NCBI RefSeq assembly: GCF_021216675.1
Contig: NZ_CP086120.1
Span: 4,090,501-4,154,500, forward strand
Origin: Streptomyces gobiensis
GTDB lineage: Bacteria > Actinomycetota > Actinomycetes > Streptomycetales > Streptomycetaceae
Direction: 5' to 3'
DNA: 64,000 nucleotides
Of the stretch, positions 43,028 to 52,071 are shown one piece after another. The notes under the pieces were generated by a model, which did no database searches, was not told the DNA's origin, and was given only the letters and a program-made list of their open reading frames with translations. A program made the translations under genes and the position numbers. Numbering within the stretch: position 1 is the first letter of the stretch; every line of letters begins with the position of its first letter.

Positions 43028-44128
43028 TTATACGTCACGTGCCGTCAGCGCGGCCCATGCGCCGATCAGTGCCGCGGCTGTGACTCCGGCGATAATCCCC
43101 ACCGGCGCCCAGCCCTGCGGTCCTGATTCCAGGAACGGCGTGCTGTAGAGCGTGGCGATGTTGTTGACCACGGAGTACTCAATCAGCGCTTGCTGGATGT
43201 CCTCCAGCGATTCTCCCTGCATGAACAGCGCCAGCAGCAGCGGCAGCAGCACCAGCCCCAGCATGGCGGTGATCGCTCCGGCGGAGTGCCGGAGCAGCGC
43301 GCCGAACGCGAGCGCCAGCAGACCGAGGAGGGCGACATACAGTCCCGTGCCGACCGTGGCGAGCGCCCACTCCTCACCGGTGGGCTCGGTGCCGCCCTTG
43401 TCGCTCAGCACGCTGCTGTGGGCCAGCGCGACCAGAGTTGTGGCGATGGTCGTCAGCACGAACGCGACCACGAAGAAGACCACGGCCTTGGCGATCAGCA
43501 CCCGGCCCCGGCTTGGGCAGGCGGTCAGCGTGGTGCGGATCATGCCGGTGCCGTACTCCGAGGACATCACCAGTACGCCCAGCGTGATGATGCACAGATG
43601 CCCGAGCAGCAGCCCCGTGAACCCGGCGCCCAGCACCGGCATGCCGTCGAGGTCGTCGAGCGAGCCGAGCGGGATGGTCAGGAGCAGTCCGATGCCGATG
43701 ACGAGCACCAGCATCACACCGAGCGTCCACATGGTGGAGCGCACCGAGCGGATCTTCGTCCACTCGGAGGCGAGCGCGTGCCCAAAGTGCGTCCGCTGGA
43801 CGGGAATCGGCGACACATACCCGGCCTCCGGGGCGGCCTGCCGCTGCCCCCCGTACGGTCCGGGCGCGCCCTGCGGCTGCGCGGGCGCCGGGGCTCCGTA
43901 GCCGCCTGGGCTCCCCATGGGCTGCGCAGGAGCTGGCGCCGCCCCGTAAGCCCCCTGCTGCTGCCCGGCGTACGGCCCTGGCGCGGCCTGCGGCTGTATC
44001 GCGGCCCGCTCGCCGGGTCCGGCCTGCGGCGGCGCGGTGGGCCGGCTGGGCGGCGCGTAGGGGCTGACCGGCGGCTGCGGCGGCTGCGGCGGGGTCTGTG
44101 GGGTCTGTGGGTGCTGCGGCGTGGTCAT
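43028..44128 (-). CDS. ABC-2 type permease with Pro/Gln-rich N-terminus
   Basis: ATG 44128 overlaps the stop of the partner ATPase (ATGA). The 366-residue protein begins with about 115 residues rich in Pro, Gln, Gly and Tyr (MTTPQHPQTPQTPPQ...), probably disordered and cytoplasmic. Six membrane helices follow, starting TMWTLGVMLVLVIGIGLLLT. The middle motif VLVMSSEYGTGMIRTTLTACPSRG is typical of ABC-2 permeases. It is paralogous to the permease at 45335. The substrate is unknown. Confidence 0.9.
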   Translation of the reverse strand: MTTPQHPQTPQTPPQPPQPPVSPYAPPSRPTAPPQAGPGERAAIQPQAAPGPYAGQQQGAYGAAPAPAQPMGSPGGYGAPAPAQPQGAPGPYGGQRQAAPEAGYVSPIPVQRTHFGHALASEWTKIRSVRSTMWTLGVMLVLVIGIGLLLTIPLGSLDDLDGMPVLGAGFTGLLLGHLCIITLGVLVMSSEYGTGMIRTTLTACPSRGRVLIAKAVVFFVVAFVLTTIATTLVALAHSSVLSDKGGTEPTGEEWALATVGTGLYVALLGLLALAFGALLRHSAGAITAMLGLVLLPLLLALFMQGESLEDIQQALIEYSVVNNIATLYSTPFLESGPQGWAPVGIIAGVTAAALIGAWAALTARDV

Positions 44129-45231
44129 CGGGTGGCCTCGCTGTCGGGCGTGGAGAGGTCGGTGGGGGCGGCGGCGGGCTGTGGCGGGGGCGGTGGCGCG
44201 CCCTGCCAGGCCTGCTGCGGTGGGTACGGGCCCGGCATCGGATGGCCGTTGCCCGCATAGGGGGCCGCGTGGGGCGCGTAGCCCATCGGCTGCTGGAACC
44301 CGCTGAGCTGGTCGGCCGTGGACCGGTAGTCGACCGCGCCCTGCGTCATCCGCATATACGCCTCTTCCAGCGAGGCATGGTGCGGCGAGAGTTCCCACAG
44401 CCGGACGTCCGACTCATGGGCGAGGTCACTGATCCGGGGCAGCGGCAGACCGGTGACGCGCAGGGCGCCGTCCGTCTCGGGCTGTACCTGGCCGCCCGCC
44501 TCCGCCAGCGCCGTCGCCAGCTTCTCCCGCTGCTCCGGTTCGCTGTCCGGCGTACGGACGCGGGCGAAGTCCGCGGAGTTGTGCGCGATGAAGTCCCGTA
44601 CCGACATATCCGCGAGGAGCTGGCCACGGCCGATGACGATCAAATGCTCCGCGGTCTGCGCCATTTCGCTCATCAGATGGCTGGAGACAAAGACCGTCCG
44701 GCCCTCCGAGGCCAGCCGCTTCATCAGATTACGGACCCACAGGATGCCCTCGGGGTCAAGACCGTTCACCGGCTCATCGAAGAGCAGTACCTGCGGATCG
44801 CCCAGCAGCGCCGCCGCGATGCCCAGCCGCTGCCCCATGCCGAGCGAGAAGCCCTTGGAGCGCTTCTTCGCCACCTCCTGCAACCCGACGACGCCCAGGA
44901 CCTCGTCGACCCGCCTGGCCGGGATACCGGAGAGCTGGGCGAGGCACAGCAGATGCTCGCGCGCGCTGCGGCCGCCGTGCACCGCCTTGGCGTCCAGCAG
45001 CGCACCCACCTGGCGCGGAGCATTGGGGAGTTTACGGAAGGGATAGCCGCCGACCGTGACATGCCCGGCACTTGGCTCGTCCAGTCCCAGAATCATCCGC
45101 ATCGTGGTGGACTTCCCGGAGCCATTGGGCCCCAGAAAGCCGGTGACGGTGCCTGGCCGTACCTGGAAGGACAGGTTGTATACGGCTGTCTTGGCGCCAT
45201 AGCGCTTCGTCAGGCCGACTGCCTCGATCAT
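44125..45231 (-). CDS. ABC transporter ATPase (pair 2)
   Basis: The start at 45231 (MIEAVGLTKRYGAKTAVYNL) is chosen by alignment with the paralogue and by GGAG just upstream; GTG 45255 is an alternative. The 368-residue protein has Walker A GPNGSGKST near 40, Q-loop, and a signature written FSLGMGQRLGIAAALLG instead of LSGGQ. Walker B is VLLFDEPVNGLDPEG, followed by VSSHLMSEMAQTAEHLIVI. The C-terminal 60 residues are Pro/Gly/Gln-rich, like the N-terminus of its permease partner. Confidence 0.92.
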   Translation of the reverse strand: MIEAVGLTKRYGAKTAVYNLSFQVRPGTVTGFLGPNGSGKSTTMRMILGLDEPSAGHVTVGGYPFRKLPNAPRQVGALLDAKAVHGGRSAREHLLCLAQLSGIPARRVDEVLGVVGLQEVAKKRSKGFSLGMGQRLGIAAALLGDPQVLLFDEPVNGLDPEGILWVRNLMKRLASEGRTVFVSSHLMSEMAQTAEHLIVIGRGQLLADMSVRDFIAHNSADFARVRTPDSEPEQREKLATALAEAGGQVQPETDGALRVTGLPLPRISDLAHESDVRLWELSPHHASLEEAYMRMTQGAVDYRSTADQLSGFQQPMGYAPHAAPYAGNGHPMPGPYPPQQAWQGAPPPPPQPAAAPTDLSTPDSEATR

Positions 45232-45334
45232 TTTCTCCGCCCCTGGGCTGGTCACATGCGGTTGCCCGCCGTTGCGTGCGTCGGGGCGCGCCGCCCCCCG
45301 TCCTAGGAGGGTATCGGGGCGTGTTCGGTTCCTG

Positions 45335-46105
45335 TCACGCGTCCCGGTGCTTCAGCGCCAGATAGCCGCCCAGCAGCGCCGCGATCACCCAGGCGGTCAT
45401 GATGAACAGCCCGCCCCATGGCCCGTAGGGACGGTCCGTGCCGTCCGTGACCACCGACATGATCATAGATCCCGCCTGGTCGGGAAGGTAATTCGCGATC
45501 TTGCTGGTCGCCTCCACCGCCTCCAGGACGGAGGAGATCAGAAAGAAGAAGGGCATCAGGATGCCGAAGGCCAGCAAGGGGCTGCGCAGCATCCAGGTGA
45601 CGCCCATCGCGAAGACCGCGATCAGCGTCATATAGAGCCCGCCGCCGATCACCGCACGCAGCACGCCCGGTTCGCCGAGCGACGTCCCGAAGTCACCCAG
45701 CATCGCCTGGCCGAGAAAGAAGGAGAGAAAACTGGTGACCATGCCGACCACGAACACCAGCGCCGTACAGACGGTTACCTTCGCGGCCATAAAGGCGCCG
45801 CGCTGCGGTACCGCCGCCAGCGAGGCGCGGATCATGCCGGTGCTGTACTCGCTGGACACCACCAGCACCCCGAAGGCGATCATGGCCAGCTGACCGAGCA
45901 TCATCCCGGCGAAGCTGGTGAGGGTCGGGTCGAAGGTCAGCCGCTCCCGCGGTGACAGCTGCCCGAAGGTGTTCTTCACCAGCAGGCTGATCAGCATGCC
46001 AAGGCCGGCCGTCACCACCAGCGCGATGCCCAGGGTCCACAGCGTTGACCGGACGGTACGGACCTTGGTCCACTCCGACTGGAGAACCCGTGTCGTATGG
46101 GCCAT
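45335..46105 (-). CDS. ABC-2 type permease (pair 1)
   Basis: The 256-residue protein has six membrane helices and the motif VLVVSSEYSTGMIRASLAAVPQRG, shared with the permease at 43028. It lacks the Pro/Gln-rich N-terminal extension. It starts 3 bp after the stop of its ATPase, so the two are translationally linked. Confidence 0.92.
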   Translation of the reverse strand: MAHTTRVLQSEWTKVRTVRSTLWTLGIALVVTAGLGMLISLLVKNTFGQLSPRERLTFDPTLTSFAGMMLGQLAMIAFGVLVVSSEYSTGMIRASLAAVPQRGAFMAAKVTVCTALVFVVGMVTSFLSFFLGQAMLGDFGTSLGEPGVLRAVIGGGLYMTLIAVFAMGVTWMLRSPLLAFGILMPFFFLISSVLEAVEATSKIANYLPDQAGSMIMSVVTDGTDRPYGPWGGLFIMTAWVIAALLGGYLALKHRDA

Positions 46106-46108
46106 GGC

Positions 46109-47095
46109 TCAGGACCCCTTCCGCCGCTGCCAGCTCTCGCCCCAGGCGGGGCCCTGCTGCGGCGGTGGAGCGGCACCGGGCTCCTCGGCCGTCGTATGCG
46201 CGTGGTATTCGACCGCTCCGGCCGTCAGCCGCATGAACGCCTCTTCCAGGGAGGCCTGCTGTGGGCTCAGCTCATGCAGCACCACCTGATGCTGGGCCGC
46301 CAGCCCGCCGATCCGGGCGGAGTCCGACCCCTCGACCTCCAGCGCACTGTCGGCGGTGGTCACCAGGGTCAGCCCCGCCGCCCCGAGCACATCACGCAGC
46401 CGCTCGGGCTCGGGGGTGCGTACCCGCACATAGGACCGGGAGTTGTTCCGGATGAAGTTCCGCATCGAGGTGTCGGCCAGCAGCTTGCCCTGGCCGATGA
46501 CCACCAGATGGTCGGCGGTGAGCGCCATCTCGCTCATCAGATGGCTGGAGACAAAGATCGTACGGCCCTCGGCGGCCAGCTGCCGCATCAGATGACGGAC
46601 CCAGTGGATGCCTTCCGGGTCAAGACCGTTCACCGGCTCGTCGAACAGCAGGATCCTGGGGTCGCCCAGCAGCGCCGCCGCGATGCCCAGCCGCTGCCCC
46701 ATGCCGAGCGAGAAGCCCTTGGGCCGCTTCCTGGCGACCGCGCTCAGCCCGACGAGATCAAGCACTTCGGCGACCCGGGCACGGGGGATGCCATTGGACT
46801 GGGCGAGACAGAGCAGATGGTTGTAGGCGCTGCGGCCGCCGTGCACGGCCTTGGCCTCCAGCAGCGCGCCAATGGAGGTCAGCGGGTCCCGGAGCTGGTC
46901 GTAGTGTTTGCCGTCGATGCGGACGTCGCCCGCGGTCGGCCGGTCCAGGCCCAGCAGCAGCCGCATCGTGGTGGACTTGCCTGCCCCGTTGGGCCCCAGA
47001 AAGCCGGTGACGACGCCGGGCTGGACGGTGAAGGTGAGCCCGTCCACGGCGGTTTTCTCGCCGTAGCGCTTGGTCAGCCCGTCGAGCTCGATCAT
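46109..47095 (-). CDS. ABC transporter ATPase (pair 1)
   Basis: The 328-residue protein has Walker A GPNGAGKST, signature FSLGMGQRLGIAAALLG, and Walker B ILLFDEPVNGLDPEG. It closely resembles the ATPase at 44125, including the VSSHLMSEMA block. A TAGCGT -10-like element lies 6 bp before ATG 47095 with no Shine-Dalgarno (leaderless candidate). With the next three genes it forms two consecutive ATPase-permease pairs that look like a tandem duplication. Substrates are unknown; this family often exports drugs or lipids. Confidence 0.92.
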   Translation of the reverse strand: MIELDGLTKRYGEKTAVDGLTFTVQPGVVTGFLGPNGAGKSTTMRLLLGLDRPTAGDVRIDGKHYDQLRDPLTSIGALLEAKAVHGGRSAYNHLLCLAQSNGIPRARVAEVLDLVGLSAVARKRPKGFSLGMGQRLGIAAALLGDPRILLFDEPVNGLDPEGIHWVRHLMRQLAAEGRTIFVSSHLMSEMALTADHLVVIGQGKLLADTSMRNFIRNNSRSYVRVRTPEPERLRDVLGAAGLTLVTTADSALEVEGSDSARIGGLAAQHQVVLHELSPQQASLEEAFMRLTAGAVEYHAHTTAEEPGAAPPPQQGPAWGESWQRRKGS

Positions 47096-47114
47096 GAAAC
47101 GACGCTAAACGGGG

Positions 47115-47149
47115 CAAGGGCCCCTCGCCACTCGGAGCGGGGGCCCTTG
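47115..47149 (-). terminator. Terminator downstream of filP
   Basis: CAAGGGCCCC at 47115-47124 pairs perfectly with GGGGCCCTTG at 47140-47149 (15-base loop). It lies 40 bp past the filP stop on the minus strand and directly abuts the start region of the ABC operon. Confidence 0.7.
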
Positions 47150-47188
47150 GACCATATGTCGTTATGCCCGTATGTGCTGGGCGCGCTG

Positions 47189-48130
47189 TTACCGGGACTG
47201 CTGGGCCGGGACCCCCTTGGGCAGGCCCTCTTCGCCCTCGGCGGGCTGACCGGCCGCGGCGACGGCCGCGCCGGTGAGCGTGGCCAGCATCTCGCGGACG
47301 TTGGTGAGCTGGGCGTTGATGCTGTCGCGGCGGTTGGTGAGCGCCGCCAGCTCACGCTCGGACTCGCTGCGGACGCGGTCGGCCTTGGCGTTGGCGTCGG
47401 CGACGATGTCCTCGGCCTGGCGCTGTGCGGTCTCCACCGTCTGGCGGGCCCGGCGCTCGGCGTCGGTACGCAGCTTCTCGGCCTCCAGGCGGAGCTGTTC
47501 CGCGCGGTGCTCGATCTCCGCCAGCCGCTTCTCGGCCTTGGCCTGGCGGGAGGCCAGGTCGCGCTCGGACTGCTCGCGCCGCTTGGCCAGGTTGGTCTCG
47601 AAGTCGGCGGCGGCCTGGGCGGCCTTGGCGCGGGTGTCCTCGAAGAGAGAGTCGGCCTCCTCGCGCTTGGACTGCGCGTCCTTCTGCGCCTCGGCGCGCA
47701 GCGTGGACGCCTCGCCCTTCGCCTTCTCGACGATACGGGAGCCCTCGTCCTCGGCCTTCGCCTTGCGCTCGGCGGCGAACGCCTCGGCGTCGTTGCGGAC
47801 CTGCTGGGCCGCGCCCTCAGCCAGCTCACGGTGCTGCTCGGCGGCCCGACGGGCCTCTTCACGCAGGTCCTTGGCCTCCTCCTCGGCGAGGCGGAGGATC
47901 TTCTCGACCCGCGCACCGAGCCCGGCGTAAGACGGCTCGGCGTCATTGACCTGGGCCTGGGCGTTCTGCGTCTCGAGGTGCAGCTCCTCGATGCGCTTTT
48001 CCAGAGAGGTGATTCGGGCCAGTGCGCTGTCACGGTCGGCGACGAGTTTCGTGATGCGGTCGTCCACCTGCCCGCGGTCGTAACCACGCCGCACGAGCTC
48101 GAAGCCGAAGGGGGAGGAAGTGTCGCTCAT
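47189..48130 (-). CDS. filP: FilP, intermediate-filament-like coiled-coil protein
   Basis: The start at 48130 (MSDTSSPFGFELVRRGYDRGQVDD) follows AGGAA; the longer frame to 48184 is rejected. The 313-residue protein has a short N-terminal DivIVA-like head (FELVRRGYDRGQVDDRI). It is followed by an almost continuous Ala/Glu/Arg coiled coil (SYAGLGARVEKILRLAEEEA to about 290), and ends with a short Gly/Pro tail. FilP forms cytoskeletal filaments behind hyphal tips and interacts with DivIVA and Scy. Its placement next to scy matches S. coelicolor SCO5396-SCO5397. Confidence 0.95.
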   Translation of the reverse strand: MSDTSSPFGFELVRRGYDRGQVDDRITKLVADRDSALARITSLEKRIEELHLETQNAQAQVNDAEPSYAGLGARVEKILRLAEEEAKDLREEARRAAEQHRELAEGAAQQVRNDAEAFAAERKAKAEDEGSRIVEKAKGEASTLRAEAQKDAQSKREEADSLFEDTRAKAAQAAADFETNLAKRREQSERDLASRQAKAEKRLAEIEHRAEQLRLEAEKLRTDAERRARQTVETAQRQAEDIVADANAKADRVRSESERELAALTNRRDSINAQLTNVREMLATLTGAAVAAAGQPAEGEEGLPKGVPAQQSR

Positions 48131-48244
48131 GGGGTTCCTGTCGAATGAGACCGGTGAGGTGATAGGGGGAATCCTAGGGGCCAAAGCGGCGTGTCATCGA
48201 GCTGATGCCGGTTTGATATGGAGAATGTGCGCTCCTTCGGGTGG

Positions 48245-51200
48245 CTAACTCTCGGATGACTTGCCGCTCGAACGAGTGACGCCCGCGCCAGCACCCGCCT
48301 TGACACCACCATTTGGTCCGCTGTTGGACCCTTTGCTGCCTTTGCCGCCCGCGGCGGGCGCCTCAAAGGATTCCAGCGCTTCCAGCACGTCCTGGACACG
48401 GGAGATCTCTGCGTTGATGTCTTCGCGGCGGCGCACTAGCACATCAAGCTCGCGCTTGCCCTCATCGACCGTACGCTTCGCCTCCTGCTCGGCCTCGGTA
48501 CGCAGCTTCTGGGCTTCCTTCACCATGCTGGTCTTCTTCTGCTCGGCCTCCTTGAGCAGTCCCTCGGCCTTCTTCACCGCGGCGATCCGGACCTTGCTCG
48601 CTTCCGAGCTTGCCTCGGACACCATCTTCTTGGCCTTCTCCTGGGCCTGGGCCAACTGCTCCTCGGCGGCCTTGACCAGCTTGTCGCAGCGCTCGCCCGC
48701 CGACTTCATCGCCTCGGAGGACTCCCGGCGTGCCCGGTCGTGCAGCTCCTCGACCTCCCCCTCGACCCGAGTGCGCAGTGCCTCCGTCCGCTCCCGTATG
48801 GCGGTCGCGTCGCGACGGGCCTCCTCCAGCATGGTGTTCGAGTCCTCGCGGGCCTTCTCGACCAGCTCGCTGCTCTCCGACCGGGCCTCGGCCACCAGCC
48901 GGTCAGCCTCCTTGCGGGCGGCGCCGACCATGGTGTCCGCCTGCTCCTCGGCGGCGGCCGCTGCCCGTACCGCCTCCTCCTGAGCCTTGGCGACCAGTTG
49001 GTCGGCCTGTTCGGCGGCTTCGCTGAGCTTCTTGGCGGCGTCCTTGCGGGCTTCGTCGCGCATCCGGTCGGAGTCGGTGCGGGCCTGTTCGGTTTCTTCG
49101 CTGGCTTCGGTGCGGAGGCGGTTGGCTTCGTTCTGGGCTTCGGTGACCAGTTGGTCGGCTTGTTCGGCGGCTTCGCTGAGTTTCTTGGCGGCGTCCTTGC
49201 GGGCTTCGTCGCGCATCCGGTCGGAGTCGGTGCGGGCCTGTTCGGTTTCTTCGCTGGCTTCGGTGCGGAGGCGGTTGGCTTCGTTCTGGGCTTCGGTGAC
49301 CAGCTGGTCGGCCTGTTCGGCGGCATCGCCCAGTTTCTTGGCGGCGTCCTTGCGGGCCTCGTCGCGCATCCGGTCCGCGTCCGCCCGGGTCCGCTCAGCC
49401 TCGTCCTGGGAGGTGGCACGCAGCCGCTCCGCCTCGGCGATCGCCTCCGTAACCGTGCGCTCCGCCAGGGCCTTGGCGGCCGCGGTCTCCTCGGCCGCCT
49501 CCCGGCGCAGCGTGGCCGCCTCCTGCTCGGCCGCGGCACGCCAGCCGGCGATCTCCTCCTCGGCCTGCTCATGCAGCCCGGCCACCGAGTCCCGTACCTG
49601 CTGGGCGTGCTCCTCGGCGGCGGCGACCAGTTCGGCGGCGCGCCGCTCGGCCTCCTCGACCAGCCGGCCCGCCTCGGTCTGTGCCTCCTCGACCCGCTTA
49701 CGCGCCGAGGACAGCAACTCCTCACTCTGCTCACGTGCCTGGGTGCGCTCCCGGTGCGCCTCCTCGCGGGCGTCGGCCAGCAGATCATCGGCCTCCCGGC
49801 GCCGCCGGGCTGCCTCCTCCTGGGCGGCGGACAGCGCTTCGGCCGCCTCGGTGCTGGTGCGCTCGGCCGCGGCGTCGGCCTCGGCACGCACCCGGTCGGC
49901 CAGCTCCTGGGCGTCAGCGCGCAGCCGCTCGGCCTCCGCAGCCGCCTCGCCACGCAGCCGTACCGCAACCGCTTCGCCCTCGGCGCGGGCCTGGGAGGCA
50001 TCCGAGGCGGCCTCGGTGCGCAGCCGTTCGGTCTCCTCCTCGGCCTGCTGCTGGAGCGTACGGATCCGGTCCGCCGACTCGGCGCGCAGCCGTTCGGTTT
50101 CGCTGCGGGCCTCCTCACGCAGCCGCTCGGCCTCGGCCCGGGCGTCGCGCAGCTGCTCCTCGGCCGAAGCGACCTTCTGCTCGGCCTCGCTGTGCAGCCG
50201 CCGCAATTCCTCAGCGGCATCCGCCATGATCTGCTCGGCCTGCTGCTCGGCCTCCTCGCGGGTGCGCCGGCCGGCCTCTTCGGCCTCGGCCCTGGTCTGC
50301 TCGGCCTGCTGCTCGGCGCCGCTGCGCAGCTCCTCGGCCTCGGTGCGGGCCCGCTCCAGCGCGTCCTCGGCCTGTCTGCGCAGCGTGGTGGCCCGCTCGA
50401 TGGCCTCGGTGCGTACGCGCTCGCCCTCGGCGGTGGCGGAGTTGCGGGTCTCCTCGGCGTCGGCCTTGGCCTGGCCCAGCAGCTCCTCGGCGCGGCTGGC
50501 CGCCTCCTCGATCTGCTGGACGGCTTCCTTGCGGGCCTCACCACGCAGCCGCTCGCCCTCCTCGGCGGCTTCGGCGCGCAGCTGCTCGGCCTCACCGCGC
50601 AGCCGCCGTGCCTCCTCCTGGAGTTCGACGGTCTTGGCGCGGTACTCCTTGGTGTCGTCCTGGGCCGCGCCCTTGAGCTGCTCGGCGGTGTCATGCGCCT
50701 CGGCGCGCAGCCGGTCGGCCTCCTCCTCGGCCTCCCTGCGCAGCCGTTCGGCTTCCTCGGCGGCGGCCTTGGTGGTGGCCTTGGCGTCCTCGGCGGCCTT
50801 GGTCAGAATCTCCTCGGCGCTGCGGGCCGCCTCGGCGAGCTGGTTCGCGGACTCCTCGGCGGAGGTGGCGCGGGCGGTCTCGCGGGCCTCGCTGATCAGC
50901 CGCTCAGCCTCGGCGCGGGCGTCGGCCCGGACCTGTTCCGCTTCGGCCTTGGCGGCCTCGGTCTCCTTGGTGGCCTCGCCGACCAGGCGGGCGATCTCAG
51001 CCTTGGTGGTGCGGCTGCGCTGCTCATTCTCCGACTCCGCGTCAGCCAGCCGCTTCGCCGCGGACTCCCGGGCCTGTTCGACCAGCTTCTCGGCCTCGGC
51101 TCGCGCCTCGCGCAGCGACGCCTCGGCCTGCTGCATACGCTCCTGGGCGCGCCGGACCAGACCGCTCGCCTCGCGGCGGGCGGTCTCGGACTCCGTGGCG

Positions 51201-51919
51201 GTGCTGGCGCGCAGCCGCTCGGCGTGGTCGGTGGCCTCCTGGGCCTGGGTGGAGGCGGCTCCCAGCAGCCGTTCGGCGTCCGCGCGGGCCCGCCGCAACA
51301 GGGCCTCGGCCTCGGCGCGGGCGTTCTCCGCCTCGGTGGTGAGCCGCTGCCGGGACTGCTCGGCCAGCCGCTGTGCCTCGGCCCGGGCGGCGGACAGCGT
51401 CCGCTCGGACTCGGCCCGGGTCTCCTCCATGAGACGGCGGGCCTGTTGCTCGGTGCGGGCACGCAGCTGCTCAACCCAGGCGACGTTTTCGTTGACATGC
51501 GACTCAACGGTGGCGCGGCGCTCCGCCAGCTCCTGGTCCAGCTGCTGGCGACGGCGCACCGCCTCGGCGTGCAGCTCGGACTCCAGCCGGGACTGCGCCT
51601 CGGCCTGGTCCTGGTGGAGCCGCTGAGCCTGGGCGCGGACATCGCGCAGCTCCCGCTCGGCGTCGGCGCGCAGCTGGTCGGCCTGGATCTGGGCGTTGCG
51701 CAGCAGCTGCTCGGCCTGGCCGGAGAGATTGTCGTATCCGGCCGGGCGCGTGGCGAGGCTGCGGCGCGCCTCGTGAAGCTTGGCGCGCAGCACCTCGACC
51801 TGGTAGCCGAGGTCGTCGGCGTGTTCGACGGCCTTCTCGCGCTCCTTCTTCAGCCGATCCATCTCGGCCTCGAAACGCGAGAGGTGGTCGTCAGCCTCGT
51901 AGCGGTCGTAGCCCCGCAC
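48245..51919 (-). CDS. scy: Scy, polarisome scaffold coiled-coil protein
   Basis: Scy organises the hyphal tip complex with DivIVA and FilP and controls polar growth and branching. The GTG at 51919 gives MRGYDRYEADDHLSRFEAEMDRLKK-type head residues, followed by about 1,150 residues of Ala/Glu/Arg coiled coil with a 51-residue periodicity, and a Gly/Ser tail. At 1224 residues it is shorter than the roughly 1,320-residue S. coelicolor protein, as I recall, so repeat number probably differs. A segment of nearly identical 153-bp DNA repeats lies near the C-terminal third (separate entry). It is transcribed toward filP, 114 bp away. Confidence 0.95.
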   Translation of the reverse strand: MRGYDRYEADDHLSRFEAEMDRLKKEREKAVEHADDLGYQVEVLRAKLHEARRSLATRPAGYDNLSGQAEQLLRNAQIQADQLRADAERELRDVRAQAQRLHQDQAEAQSRLESELHAEAVRRRQQLDQELAERRATVESHVNENVAWVEQLRARTEQQARRLMEETRAESERTLSAARAEAQRLAEQSRQRLTTEAENARAEAEALLRRARADAERLLGAASTQAQEATDHAERLRASTATESETARREASGLVRRAQERMQQAEASLREARAEAEKLVEQARESAAKRLADAESENEQRSRTTKAEIARLVGEATKETEAAKAEAEQVRADARAEAERLISEARETARATSAEESANQLAEAARSAEEILTKAAEDAKATTKAAAEEAERLRREAEEEADRLRAEAHDTAEQLKGAAQDDTKEYRAKTVELQEEARRLRGEAEQLRAEAAEEGERLRGEARKEAVQQIEEAASRAEELLGQAKADAEETRNSATAEGERVRTEAIERATTLRRQAEDALERARTEAEELRSGAEQQAEQTRAEAEEAGRRTREEAEQQAEQIMADAAEELRRLHSEAEQKVASAEEQLRDARAEAERLREEARSETERLRAESADRIRTLQQQAEEETERLRTEAASDASQARAEGEAVAVRLRGEAAAEAERLRADAQELADRVRAEADAAAERTSTEAAEALSAAQEEAARRRREADDLLADAREEAHRERTQAREQSEELLSSARKRVEEAQTEAGRLVEEAERRAAELVAAAEEHAQQVRDSVAGLHEQAEEEIAGWRAAAEQEAATLRREAAEETAAAKALAERTVTEAIAEAERLRATSQDEAERTRADADRMRDEARKDAAKKLGDAAEQADQLVTEAQNEANRLRTEASEETEQARTDSDRMRDEARKDAAKKLSEAAEQADQLVTEAQNEANRLRTEASEETEQARTDSDRMRDEARKDAAKKLSEAAEQADQLVAKAQEEAVRAAAAAEEQADTMVGAARKEADRLVAEARSESSELVEKAREDSNTMLEEARRDATAIRERTEALRTRVEGEVEELHDRARRESSEAMKSAGERCDKLVKAAEEQLAQAQEKAKKMVSEASSEASKVRIAAVKKAEGLLKEAEQKKTSMVKEAQKLRTEAEQEAKRTVDEGKRELDVLVRRREDINAEISRVQDVLEALESFEAPAAGGKGSKGSNSGPNGGVKAGAGAGVTRSSGKSSES
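48992..49370 (-). repeat. 153-bp tandem repeat inside scy
   Basis: The block beginning GACCAGTTGGTCGGC occurs at 48992, 49145 and (one base changed) 49298, exactly 153 bp apart. Two copies are nearly identical and a partial third follows. Each unit encodes 51 residues including DRMRDEARKDAAKKL and EAAEQADQLV. The repeats use more T/A in third positions than the surrounding gene. Confidence 0.9.
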
Positions 51920-52071
51920 TGCGCGGTCCCATCCGTCCCCTGGTCGTGTTAAAGGTGATCTGAAGCCCTTGGAGAAATGGTGTCAGATCATCGGCGGAAC
52001 GTGGGACGAGCCCCTGGCGCCAGCCCGCTGCCCCAACCGGGTCGCCACTCTACCGGCCGGGGAAGCGGACG

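Noticed and set aside
46097..48148. 683-codon plus-strand frame across an ABC ATPase and filP
   Set aside because: It runs antisense to two well-supported genes and through the terminator between them.
48992..49370. Regular repeats in scy (and in the chitinase linker) as a CRISPR array
   Set aside because: The repeats are in frame, contiguous, encode coiled-coil or linker residues, and have no unique spacers.
48740..51952. 1070-codon open frame on the plus strand, opposite scy
   Set aside because: It is the antisense shadow of a high-GC, Ala/Glu/Arg-rich coiled-coil gene; the translation is Leu/Gly/Ala filler with no domain or Shine-Dalgarno.
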